DNA of 64,000 bases from Pyramidobacter porci (GTDB taxonomy: Bacteria; Synergistota; Synergistia; Synergistales; Dethiosulfovibrionaceae): assembly GCF_009695745.1 (NCBI RefSeq), contig NZ_VUNH01000004.1:62001-126000 (forward strand), given 5' to 3'. Both the position numbers and the translations under genes were made by a program. Of this stretch, positions 7,832 to 15,699 are shown one piece after another; the first letter of the stretch is position 1; each line of letters starts with the position of its first letter. Under the pieces are notes generated by a model, which had not been told where the DNA came from, searched no databases, and saw only the letters and a list, made by a program, of their open reading frames with translations.

Positions 7832-8679
7832 GGCTCAAATATCGTGTCATAGAACGTCTGAGAGAGAAATATCCTATTACGGCAATGTGTTCCATTTTGG
7901 AGGTCTCGCGCAGCGGGTATTACGCATGGAGAAAGCAAAAGCATAAAACGGATAAGGACAGCTGGCTTATGCAACAGATAACTGCCTGCCAGCGTAAAAA
8001 CAATTACACATATGGATGCCGCCGCGTTCAGGCATGGATCGAACAGAACAGCCATGTTCATGTTAATCTCAAGGCAGTTCCGCGTGTTATGCGGAAGATG
8101 GACGCGCTTGCACGGATTCGCCGCCGACGGGCTTATACCAGCTCCAAAGAGACAGCTCACCGCTACGAAAACATTCTTCGGCGTCAGTTTATCCAAACAT
8201 TTCCCAATCGCTGCTGGGCAGCAGACATCGCTTATATCCCAACAAAACATGGCATGGCGTACATGTGCGCTGTCATCGACCTTTGCGGAAAGATGGTGCT
8301 GAACTGCCGGCTTGGAACAGATATGACATCGACACTGGTCATTGACACCATAACCCAGGCATTAAAACAGGAAAAGGCCACTGACGGACTCGTCCTCCAC
8401 AGTGACCAAGGGTCGCAATACACGTCAGGAGCATATTGCAACCTGAGTGAAGAATGTCATTTCCGGCCGTCGATGTCCAGTAAAGGCTGCCCATATGACA
8501 ATTCAGCGATGGAGAACTTCTTCGGAACACTGAAAAGCGAGTGCCTGAACCGCATTAAATTCACGGACATGGCTCAACTGGAGAACGTTATTTGGGAGTA
8601 CGTACAGTTCTACAACTACGAACGGATCAACATGAAAAATGGCCTTACTCCGTTTGAAATTCGGAGCAAAGCCAAGTAA
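7765..8679 (+). CDS. IS3-family transposase OrfB, DDE catalytic domain
   Basis: The frame is open from 7765 and is probably entered by a -1 frameshift from orfA at 7801-7807, giving a fused OrfAB transposase. The catalytic triad is visible: D in WAADIAYIPT, D in LVLHSDQGSQYTS, and E in SAMENFFGTLKSE. The N-terminal RYRVIERLREKYPITAMC-like start and RRVQAW segment are usual for the HTH_21/rve arrangement. No inactivating mutation is seen, so the element may still be mobile. Confidence 0.85.
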   Translation: MYRITYAYRGTAKFSIRSWKAVRLKYRVIERLREKYPITAMCSILEVSRSGYYAWRKQKHKTDKDSWLMQQITACQRKNNYTYGCRRVQAWIEQNSHVHVNLKAVPRVMRKMDALARIRRRRAYTSSKETAHRYENILRRQFIQTFPNRCWAADIAYIPTKHGMAYMCAVIDLCGKMVLNCRLGTDMTSTLVIDTITQALKQEKATDGLVLHSDQGSQYTSGAYCNLSEECHFRPSMSSKGCPYDNSAMENFFGTLKSECLNRIKFTDMAQLENVIWEYVQFYNYERINMKNGLTPFEIRSKAK

Positions 8680-8814
8680 TTCGAAGCTTTTCTACGACAG
8701 GTGCTTTTTTCTTTGTCTATTTACTGGGGAACAGGCCAAAGGCACCGCTGTCCGGCGGGGAGCTTTTCAGTCAAAGAGAACTTTCAAAGATCTGGAGACG
8801 CGGGCGAGCGGTCT

Positions 8815-10041
8815 CTACGCGTCGGCGTTGAAAACGTTCCAGTCCACCTTGCCGAATTTGGCACAGGCCGCCATCGTGCCGACCATGTCGCCGGTGACGT
8901 TGCCGGTCGTATGGGGAATGTCGATCACGGGCCAGATCGCCGCCAGGATGGGAACGAGGCCAAGCGGCAGCCCCAGCGACTCGAAGAACACGGCGGACAT
9001 GACGATCCCCGCGCCCTTGACGCCGGCGGCGCCGACCGCCAGCATGAGCCCCAGCAGAATGGTCTGCACGAGACGGAGCGGCGTGATCTCCACGCCGAAG
9101 ATGTCGAAGGCGAAGACGGCGATCACGCCGAAAGCGGCGGCCATGCCGTTCATGTTCATCGTGTTGCCCAGCGGCAGCGAGAACCCGTAAACGCTCTCGT
9201 CGAGGCCGAGTTTTTCCTCGGCGATGTTCATCTCCATCGGCAGCGTCGCGGCGCTGGAGGTCGTCGTGGCGGCCACGAGCATGGCCGGAGCCACGTGCTT
9301 GAAGAAGCGCAGAGCGGGAACGTTCCAGATCTTCAGCGCCAGCGGATACACGACGAACATGCCCGCCAGGACCGCCGCATAATCGGCGACGAAGAACTTG
9401 GCGATCGCCGTCATCATCTTGCCGCCGATCGTGCCCGCCACGCAGGCGACCAGCGCGCCGATGCCGTAGGGGGCGAAAACCATGACGAACTCGGTGATTT
9501 TGATCATCACATCGGCCATGTTGCGGAAGAAGGCGATCGCCGCGGGAACCCTGTCTTTCAGGTGCAGCAGCGCCACGCCCGTGATCAGCGCGAAGAAAAT
9601 CACCTGGATCATGTTCATGTTGGCCATAGACGCCACGGGATTCTCGGGAATCCAGTTGAGGATCGTGTCGATCGCCGAATACTTGCCGACCGTCACTTCC
9701 TTGACCACGGAGCCGAGCACACCCTCCGCTCCCCTGCCGGGGCGGAGCGCAAGCGCCACGCCGGTGCCCACGGCGGCGAAAACGAGAGAGGACAAAAGGT
9801 AAAAGGCGACGATGAAACCGCCGATCTTTTTCAGGCTGCCGGGGCTCTCCATGCTGGTCACACCGGCGACCAGAGTGAAGAACACCAGCGGCACGATCAG
9901 CATCTTGAGCAGGCGCAGGAACAGGTCGCCGACGGGCTTGATCACCGTCACGGCAGGCCCCCAGTAAACGCCGGCGGCGATACCGACGCACATCATGACG
10001 ACGATCTTGCGGGACATGGACAGCTTGGACCAAAAGTTCAT
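8815..10041 (-). CDS. Dicarboxylate/amino acid:cation symporter (DAACS family)
   Basis: A 408-residue inner-membrane symporter of the GltP/SstT/DctA family. The serine-rich hairpin TTTSSAATLPMEMN, the segment NTMNMNGMAAAFG and the C-terminal GNVTGDMVGT define the family and its sodium and substrate site. The ATG at 10041 follows AGAAGGAGGG with 5 bases between; the frame extends 19 codons further without a site. In the C-terminal binding segment, His377 stands where acidic-substrate members have the arginine that binds the substrate side-chain carboxylate, so the substrate may not be glutamate or aspartate. It is the third gene after an aminotransferase and an RraA-like gene. Confidence 0.85.
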   Translation of the reverse strand: MNFWSKLSMSRKIVVMMCVGIAAGVYWGPAVTVIKPVGDLFLRLLKMLIVPLVFFTLVAGVTSMESPGSLKKIGGFIVAFYLLSSLVFAAVGTGVALALRPGRGAEGVLGSVVKEVTVGKYSAIDTILNWIPENPVASMANMNMIQVIFFALITGVALLHLKDRVPAAIAFFRNMADVMIKITEFVMVFAPYGIGALVACVAGTIGGKMMTAIAKFFVADYAAVLAGMFVVYPLALKIWNVPALRFFKHVAPAMLVAATTTSSAATLPMEMNIAEEKLGLDESVYGFSLPLGNTMNMNGMAAAFGVIAVFAFDIFGVEITPLRLVQTILLGLMLAVGAAGVKGAGIVMSAVFFESLGLPLGLVPILAAIWPVIDIPHTTGNVTGDMVGTMAACAKFGKVDWNVFNADA

Positions 10042-10117
10042 AGTAACCCTCCTTCTGCAATCTGCGATAAAACCGTTCCGTTCGTCCGGACGCGACATTT
10101 CTTTATACGGCCAAGAG

Positions 10118-10792
10118 TTATTCGACCGTGCAGCCCAGCTCCTCGAGCTTGGCGTCCACCCAGGGACGCGGGTATTCGCCCCTGAGAATGCCCGCCATGA
10201 TCGCCGCTTCCTTCTCGACCACCGCGCGGGCGGCTTTGGCGAGATCCTCGGCTTCGCCGGGACGGATCACCAGCACGCTGTCGGCGTCGCCCACCACGAT
10301 GTCGCCGGGGTTGACGATCACGCCGCCCAGGGAAATTGGATAGTTGATCTCGCCGGGGCCGTTTTTGTACGGCCCGTTGGGAGTGACGCCGCGCGCGTAA
10401 ACGGGCAGGTCCATCCCGGCGATGGCGCCGGCGTCGCGCACCGCGCCGTCCACGACCACGCCGGCCACGCCGCGGACTTTGCAGTACGTCAGCATCAGCT
10501 CGCCTAAAATAGAACGCTCCGTGCAGCCGCCGGCGTCGATCATGAACACGTCGCCGGGCTTTGCCATGTCCATGGCCTTGTGGAACATCAGGTTGTCGCC
10601 TTCGGCGACTTTGACCGTAAAAGCCGTGCCCAGCAGCGGCGCCGCGTTCAGCGGACGGATCGCCGCGTCGACGGCGGCCATGCGGTTCATGCAGTCGTCG
10701 ATGTTCGCCACGGGAACGCTGCGAAACAGTTCCACCAGTTCCCGGGACGGACGGGGAAAATCGGCGCGGATCCGACAGCCAATCGTGCTCAT
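10118..10792 (-). CDS. RraA-like / HMG aldolase family protein
   Basis: A 224-residue protein of the RraA-like superfamily, which includes 4-hydroxy-4-methyl-2-oxoglutarate/oxaloacetate aldolases and the RNase E regulator RraA. GTAFTVKVAEGDN, GDVFMIDAGG, ERSILGELM, and the central GVVVDGAVRD with its Arg-Asp pair are the conserved elements; the RD pair binds substrate and metal in the aldolases. Its ATG lies 1 base after the aminotransferase stop, so they are translationally coupled, and the symporter follows 76 bases downstream. An aldolase acting on the oxoacid made by the aminotransferase would make a coherent amino-acid degradation unit; that is inference. Confidence 0.75.
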   Translation of the reverse strand: MSTIGCRIRADFPRPSRELVELFRSVPVANIDDCMNRMAAVDAAIRPLNAAPLLGTAFTVKVAEGDNLMFHKAMDMAKPGDVFMIDAGGCTERSILGELMLTYCKVRGVAGVVVDGAVRDAGAIAGMDLPVYARGVTPNGPYKNGPGEINYPISLGGVIVNPGDIVVGDADSVLVIRPGEAEDLAKAARAVVEKEAAIMAGILRGEYPRPWVDAKLEELGCTVE

Positions 10793-10793
10793 G

Positions 10794-11981
10794 TTATTTT
10801 CTCAGTCCTTTCATCATTCTCGCGACGTTCGCCACGGCACGGCGCAGCTGCGCGTCGTCGGTCGCAAAGGAAAAACGCATCCAGCAGCCCTTTTCTTCCC
10901 CATAAGAAACGCCGGGCACGCCCACCACCTTGGCGTTGTTCAGGATATACTCGCCGCCCTGGTTCGAATCCATGCCGGGCAGATCGAATTTCGTCCAAGC
11001 GTAAAAAGCCCCCTCGGGCATCTCGCAGTGCACGCCGGGAACGGCGTTCAGACCGCCGACGAAAAAGTCGCGGCGCTCCTGATATGCGCGGCGCATCGCT
11101 TCGATCTCCTCGCCGCATTCGAAGGCCACCGCCGCGGCTTTCTGGATGAAGCCGCTCGTGCAGGAAATCGTGTGCTGAAACAGCTTCGCCGCCACCTTGA
11201 CGATCTCGGGAGAGGCCGCCATGTAGCCGATGCGCCACCCCGTCATGGCGACGCATTTGGAAAAGCCGTTGACCGTGACGACGCGCGGCGCAATGTCGGC
11301 GTAGGAGGCCGGGCTGACGTTTTCGTTTCCGTCGAAGAGGATCTTCTCGTACATCTCGTCGGACAGCAAGACGACGTCGGGGTGGCGGAGCACGAAGCCG
11401 CGCAGGATTTCCGCCTCGGGGCGCGTCAGCACCCGGCCGGTGGGATTGTTGGGATAGTTGACGATGAGCAGGCGCGTTTTGCTCGTGACTTTCTCTTCCA
11501 GAGTCTCTTCGGTTATGCGGTAGCCTTCGTCGGGATCGAGGGGAACCGCCACGGAAACGGCCGCGGCCGCCTGCGCGATGGCCGGATACGACACCCAGCC
11601 CGGCGTCAGGTACATCACTTCGTCGCCGGGATTCACCAGCGCGCGCACGGCGGCATAAATGGCGTACTTGCCGCCCGGCGTGACGATCACGCTGTCGGCG
11701 TCATAGCCGGCGCAGCCGTTCTCGGCGCGGAGCTTGGCAGCGATCTTTTCGCGCAGCTCCGGCAAGCCGTTGCCCACGGTGTAGTGCGTATAGCCGGCGT
11801 TGATCTGACGGAACAGTTCGTCGCAGATCTTCCTGGGCGTGTCGAAATCCGGTTCGCCTCCGGCCAGGTCCACGATCTCCGCATCCACAGCTTTCAGCCT
11901 TTTCGCTTTGGCCATGGTCACCATCGACGCCGACGGAACGATCGCAGCGATCTCTCGGTTCAAATTCAAAGACACGGTCAA
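10794..11981 (-). CDS. Aspartate/aromatic-type aminotransferase (class I)
   Basis: A 395-residue PLP aminotransferase of the AspC/PatA group. GGEPDFDTP near residue 41, NYPNNPTGRV (about 175-184), LSDEMYEKI, and NGFSKCVAMTGWRIGY with Lys242 as the PLP lysine are all visible. The start has a good AAGGAGG upstream. It begins an operon with the RraA-like protein and the DAACS symporter. A LysR gene starts 137 bases away in the opposite direction and probably regulates it. The substrate amino acid is not evident from sequence. Confidence 0.85.
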   Translation of the reverse strand: MTVSLNLNREIAAIVPSASMVTMAKAKRLKAVDAEIVDLAGGEPDFDTPRKICDELFRQINAGYTHYTVGNGLPELREKIAAKLRAENGCAGYDADSVIVTPGGKYAIYAAVRALVNPGDEVMYLTPGWVSYPAIAQAAAAVSVAVPLDPDEGYRITEETLEEKVTSKTRLLIVNYPNNPTGRVLTRPEAEILRGFVLRHPDVVLLSDEMYEKILFDGNENVSPASYADIAPRVVTVNGFSKCVAMTGWRIGYMAASPEIVKVAAKLFQHTISCTSGFIQKAAAVAFECGEEIEAMRRAYQERRDFFVGGLNAVPGVHCEMPEGAFYAWTKFDLPGMDSNQGGEYILNNAKVVGVPGVSYGEEKGCWMRFSFATDDAQLRRAVANVARMMKGLRK

Positions 11982-12118
11982 TTCCTCCTTCTCTATATGA
12001 TTCCCATGTTTCTTTTTATTTTTTTACATGGTATCATTGGCTAATTACAGTGTCCAACGAATAATTTTAATATTTAACATCAACAAAATCACTATTTATC
12101 CCCCGGTGAGGCAGGAGA

Positions 12119-13003
12119 ATGGACTCTTTCGATATCGAGCTTTTCCGCGCCATCATCAGCAGCCGCAGCATCACTCAGGCGTCGCAGGCGCTGATGCTCT
12201 CCCAGTCCGCCATCAGCCAGAGACTCTTGCGCCTCGAACGGGAGCTGGGCATCAAACTGATCGAACGGCAGAAGGGAATCCGCCGCGTCGAAATCACGGA
12301 ACAGGGCACGCGCTTTCTCGAACTGGCGGAAAAATGGGAAAACAGCTATCAGGAAATCCTCCGCTTAAAGGACACGGAACCGGAGCAGTCGCTGGTCATC
12401 GCCAGTCCGGACAGTTTGATCAATTTCGTGCTGGGACCTTTCTTGAAGCGGCTTCCGGGCCTCGGCTATTTTCCGCGCCTGCGCACTCAGCAGTCGCTGG
12501 AGATATACGACCTCGTCGACAACAAGGAAGCCGACGTCGGCTTCGTATTTCGCGACGCCCGTTACGCCAATATCGTCACCCGCTCCGTCCTGCGCGAACC
12601 CATCTCCATGATCTGCCGTCCCGGCAGCCCCTGGAACGAACGCGCCGTTCATCCGCAGCAGCTTCGCAAGCAGGACGAGATTTATCTCGCCTGGAGCCCC
12701 GCCATCCAGCAGTGGCACGATTACTGGTGGAACCCGTCGACCCATCCCGTCGTCCACGTCGACACGCCGGCGGCGCTGCTGAATTATCTGGCTCCGAGGA
12801 CATGGGCCATGTGCCCGGAATCCGTCGTCGCGGCCTATCGAGACAATCGGGAAATCGAGATCCACGCCTTTGCCGAAAAGCCCCCGGACCGCGAATGCTT
12901 CCTCATCCTCCACAAATCGCCCGGCAGCGGGCGGACGAAGATGATCGCACGCTTCGAACGGCATCTCGACACGTTCCTCCGCACGCTTCCGTATCACGTA
13001 TGA
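12119..13003 (+). CDS. LysR-family transcriptional regulator
   Basis: A 294-residue LysR-type regulator. The N-terminal winged helix includes FRAIISSRSITQASQALMLSQSAISQRLLRLERELG, and the C-terminal part is the periplasmic-binding-protein-like effector domain. It is divergent from the aminotransferase-rraA-symporter operon, with an AT-rich 137-base shared promoter region (11982-12118). The usual LysR arrangement makes it the likely activator of that operon, responding to its substrate or product. A long perfect hairpin follows its stop. Confidence 0.85.
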   Translation: MDSFDIELFRAIISSRSITQASQALMLSQSAISQRLLRLERELGIKLIERQKGIRRVEITEQGTRFLELAEKWENSYQEILRLKDTEPEQSLVIASPDSLINFVLGPFLKRLPGLGYFPRLRTQQSLEIYDLVDNKEADVGFVFRDARYANIVTRSVLREPISMICRPGSPWNERAVHPQQLRKQDEIYLAWSPAIQQWHDYWWNPSTHPVVHVDTPAALLNYLAPRTWAMCPESVVAAYRDNREIEIHAFAEKPPDRECFLILHKSPGSGRTKMIARFERHLDTFLRTLPYHV

Positions 13004-13052
13004 GCCCGCTTCAACCGCCCAAACCGAGCGCGCGTTTCCAGGACGGGCAAGA

Positions 13053-13098
13053 AACGTCAAGCCCCCGGATCGATGGAACGATCCGGGGGCTTGACGTT
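13053..13098. terminator. 20-bp perfect hairpin between convergent genes
   Basis: Arms 13053-13072 and 13079-13098 are perfectly complementary with a 6-base loop (ATGGAA). It lies between the LysR stop and the stop of the minus-strand Pro-rich gene. No long T-run follows on the plus strand; on the minus strand the stem is followed by TTTCTT. It probably ends transcription from both sides. Confidence 0.65.
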
Positions 13099-13115
13099 AT
13101 ACGGTTCTGTAGCTG

Positions 13116-13613
13116 CTAGTCGCTGCCGGCGGCGATGGCGAAGAGGAACGGGAACAGGAAAAGAAAGTCGTCCCGGTCGCGGCGATGCCGCCAATACCGC
13201 GGAGGCGGAGGCGGCGGACGGTGCCAGGCCGGCGGCGGTGGCGGCATTCTCCGTCCCCAGTCGGGCGGCGGCGGCCCGGGGCGCCAATCACGACGGGGCG
13301 GGGGCGGCGGGGCGGGACGGAAGCCGGGGTAAAAGGGCGGGGGCGGGGCAGGACGCCAGTCACGCCGGGGAGGAGGAGCCGGGCGAAAACCGGGGCCGCC
13401 GGGGCCAGGGTGGAAAGGCGGCGGCCCGGGGCGCCAGTCGCGCCGAGGCGGAGGCGGGGCCGGGCGAAAGCCGGGGCCGCCGGGGCCGTGTCCGAAGGAC
13501 GGCGGCCCGCCGTGGAACTCCGGCCCTGGGCGCGCGCAAGCCGCGGTGGCCAGCGTCAGAGCGGCCAGCGCCGACAGCGCCAGAACCGCGTATTTCCTGT
13601 CAGTGAGTCTCAT
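13116..13613 (-). CDS. Exported proline/glycine-rich repeat protein
   Basis: A 165-residue protein starting MRLTDRKYAVLAL, with a Sec signal peptide (LALSALAALTLATAACA, possibly a lipobox around Cys). The body is low-complexity: repeats of RRDWRPGPPPP, GFRPAPPPP and GPGGPGF. The C-terminus is hydrophobic (DDFLFLFPFLFAIAAG) and could insert in a membrane. The ATG at 13613 follows AAGGAGG by 7 bases; the frame extends 34 codons further without a site. Tryptophan-containing Pro-rich repeats in an exported protein suggest a cell-envelope structural role. No family is recognised. Confidence 0.7.
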   Translation of the reverse strand: MRLTDRKYAVLALSALAALTLATAACARPGPEFHGGPPSFGHGPGGPGFRPAPPPPRRDWRPGPPPFHPGPGGPGFRPAPPPRRDWRPAPPPPFYPGFRPAPPPPPRRDWRPGPPPPDWGRRMPPPPPAWHRPPPPPPRYWRHRRDRDDFLFLFPFLFAIAAGSD

Positions 13614-13701
13614 GTGAATACCTCCTTCAAAGGATTTTTCTCTGCAGAGCGTGTATGGGAAAGCGGCGCGCTTGAGATCGCACCGCGGATCTTCGCGCCT
13701 T

Positions 13702-13762
13702 ATACCATTCCTCAATTAAAAAGCCGAACACAAGGTTAATGCTTTTTATCAAGAAATAGTAT
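13702..13762 (+). repeat. Short copy of a structured interspersed repeat (internally deleted)
   Basis: A 61-bp copy consisting of little more than the two ends of the repeat seen in full at 50396-50555. The left end ATACCATTCCTCAATTAAAA resembles the reverse complement of the right end TTTTTATCAAGAAATAGTAT. The core between GAACACAAGG and GTTAATGC is missing. Its last base touches the stop codon of the adjacent permease gene. Confidence 0.7.
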
Positions 13763-14985
13763 CATTCGTATTTCAGCGCGTCGATGGGATCGAGCAGCGA
13801 GGCCTTGGCCGCGGGGTAATAGCCGAAGCCGATGCCGACCGCCGCGGAAAAGACGAAAGCCAGCGCGATGGAACCGAGCGTGAACACCGGCGGGGCCTGC
13901 GTGACCGAAGCCAGAGCATAGCCCGCACCGATGCCCAGGCAGATGCCGAGGACCCCGCCGATCACCGACAGCGTCACCGATTCGATCAGAAACTGCAGGC
14001 GGATGTTGATGCTCTTGGCGCCGACGGCCATGCGGATGCCGATCTCGCGCGTGCGCTCCGTGACCGAGACGAGCATGATGTTCATGATGCCGATGCCGCC
14101 GACGACGAGCGAGATAACGGCGATGGAGGCCAGCAGCATGGAAGTGACGCTGGTGGTCTTGCGGCGCGCTTCGAGCATCTGCGAGAGACTGCGCACCGCA
14201 AAGTCGTCGGTTTCGCCGCCGCGGATCTTGTGGCGCTCGCGCATCAGCATCGTGATCTCGCTGGTGATGTACGAAAGCGATTCCATGGATACGCCCTTGA
14301 CCTGAATGTTGCCGACGCGGCCGGGCGTGTTGTCCCATTTGACAAGACGGCTCTGCGCCGTCTTCAGCGGCACGAGGACCATGTCGTCCTGGTCCATGAA
14401 GCCGCCGGTGGATTGTCCTTTCGCGGCGAACACGCCGACGATGGTAAAGGGCACTTTGGCAATGCGGACCGATTTGCCGAGCGGATCTTCGTGAGCGAAG
14501 AGCTTCTGCGCCACGGTGCTGCCGATCACGGCCACCTTGTTGCCCATGCGCTGATCCGACTCGCTGAGGTTGCGTCCTGCGGCGATCGCGTAGCCGTTCA
14601 CGTCGGCATACGACGGCGTGCTGCCGTAGACCGACGTGGACCAGTTCGTGTTGCCGTAGATGACCTGCACGCTGGTGTTCACGGTAGGCGCCACGGCTTC
14701 GACGCCGGAGACGTTGGCGGCGATCGCCTCGGCGTCGCTCTCGGTCAGGTACTTGGCCGTGTCGCCGGTGGATTGGGCGTTGCGTTCGCGCATGACGGTC
14801 ACGGAATTGGTGCCGAACGAGGCGATCTCTTCGTCGATCACCTTGTTGGCGCCCGCGCCCACGGCGAACGCCGCGATCACGGCGCCGACGCCGATGATGA
14901 TGCCCAGCGTGGTCAGGAACGAACGGGTTTTGTTGCGCCGCAGGGCGCGCAGCGCGGTGCGGACGATTTCCACAAAAGAGATCAT
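13762..14985 (-). CDS. MacB-type ABC transporter permease (FtsX family)
   Basis: A 407-residue permease with the MacB topology: an N-terminal membrane helix (LTTLGIIIGVGAVIAAFAVG), a large extracytoplasmic MacB_PCD domain (about residues 45-265), and three C-terminal helices of the FtsX domain. GIGIMNIMLVSVTERTREIGIRMAVGAK is the conserved coupling segment. It works with the ATPase just upstream (14-base gap), the MacA-like adaptor and TolC-like channel to move peptides, lipopeptides or antibiotics across the envelope. Unlike enterobacterial MacB, ATPase and permease are separate proteins here. Confidence 0.9.
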   Translation of the reverse strand: MISFVEIVRTALRALRRNKTRSFLTTLGIIIGVGAVIAAFAVGAGANKVIDEEIASFGTNSVTVMRERNAQSTGDTAKYLTESDAEAIAANVSGVEAVAPTVNTSVQVIYGNTNWSTSVYGSTPSYADVNGYAIAAGRNLSESDQRMGNKVAVIGSTVAQKLFAHEDPLGKSVRIAKVPFTIVGVFAAKGQSTGGFMDQDDMVLVPLKTAQSRLVKWDNTPGRVGNIQVKGVSMESLSYITSEITMLMRERHKIRGGETDDFAVRSLSQMLEARRKTTSVTSMLLASIAVISLVVGGIGIMNIMLVSVTERTREIGIRMAVGAKSINIRLQFLIESVTLSVIGGVLGICLGIGAGYALASVTQAPPVFTLGSIALAFVFSAAVGIGFGYYPAAKASLLDPIDALKYE

Positions 14986-14999
14986 TTTCGCTTCTCCCC

Positions 15000-15698
15000 T
15001 TACGTGCGCTGACGTTCGTTGATCTTGTCCTCGAGGATCGTGCCGTCGCGAAAGAGCAGTTCGCGCCCGGCGAAGGCCGCCACGTCGGGTTCGTGGGTAA
15101 CGAGGATGATGGTGATGCCCTCTTCGCGGTTGAGCTGCTGGAACAGGCGCATGATCTCGTCGCTGGTCTTGGAATCGAGGTTGCCCGTGGGCTCGTCGGC
15201 CATCAGGATGGGGGCGTGGTTGACGATGCCGCGGGCGATGGCGACGCGCTGCTGCTGGCCGCCGGAAAGCTGGCTCGGTTCGTGATAGAGCCGTTCGCCC
15301 AGCCCCATGCGCACCAGGGCTTCCTTGGCGCGCTCGCGGCGCTCCTTGGCATGCACGCCGGCGTAGAGCATGGGCAGCTCGACGTTTTCGACGGCGCTGG
15401 TGCGCTGCAGCAGGTTGAAGCCTTGGAACACGAAGCCGATGGTGCTGTTGCGGATCGCCGCCAGCTGGTCGGATTTCAGCTTCGACACGTCGCGGCCGCC
15501 GAGAAAATATTGACCGGACGTGGGCTTGTCGAGACAGCCGAGGATGTTCATGGTCGTCGACTTGCCCGATCCCGACGGCCCCATCATGGCCACGAACTCG
15601 CCTTTCTCCACGACGAGATCGATGCCGTGAAGGATCTCCACCTGCTCGCCGCCGAGGCGGAAGCTTTTTTTGACGTTTTTCAGCTCGACGAGCGGCAT
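15000..15698 (-). CDS. MacB/LolD-type ABC transporter ATPase
   Basis: A 232-residue nucleotide-binding protein. Walker A is GPSGSGKST (about 40-48), the signature is LSGGQQQRVAIARG, Walker B is ILMADEPTGNLD, and the switch histidine lies in ILVTHEPD. LDKPTSGQYFLGGRDVSKL is typical of the MacB/LolD/FtsE subgroup. The gene begins 1 base after the adaptor stop, so translation is coupled, and it precedes the permease by 14 bases. It provides ATP hydrolysis for the tripartite exporter. Confidence 0.92.
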   Translation of the reverse strand: MPLVELKNVKKSFRLGGEQVEILHGIDLVVEKGEFVAMMGPSGSGKSTTMNILGCLDKPTSGQYFLGGRDVSKLKSDQLAAIRNSTIGFVFQGFNLLQRTSAVENVELPMLYAGVHAKERRERAKEALVRMGLGERLYHEPSQLSGGQQQRVAIARGIVNHAPILMADEPTGNLDSKTSDEIMRLFQQLNREEGITIILVTHEPDVAAFAGRELLFRDGTILEDKINERQRT

Positions 15699-15699
15699 T

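Larger units (their letters stand above)
7455..8733 (+). mobile_element. IS3-family insertion sequence, apparently intact
   Basis: A 1279-bp element with ends TGTACCCC (left) and GGGGAACA (right), giving imperfect inverted repeats (about 13 of 20 positions match). It contains two overlapping frames in the -1 relation typical of IS3 elements and a complete DDE transposase. The flanks GGAC and GGCC do not form a perfect target duplication, so the exact ends are probable rather than certain. It sits between an aminotransferase gene and a convergent symporter gene and disrupts neither. Confidence 0.8.

Noticed and set aside
7455-8733. A perfect target-site duplication for the IS3 element
   Set aside because: Flanking bases (GGAC and GGCC) do not match exactly; the element ends are supported only by imperfect inverted repeats.
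13097-13739. Tandem GGC/CCG-rich repeats resembling a CRISPR or VNTR
   Set aside because: There are no unique spacers of constant length; the periodicity comes from the Pro/Gly-rich coding repeats.
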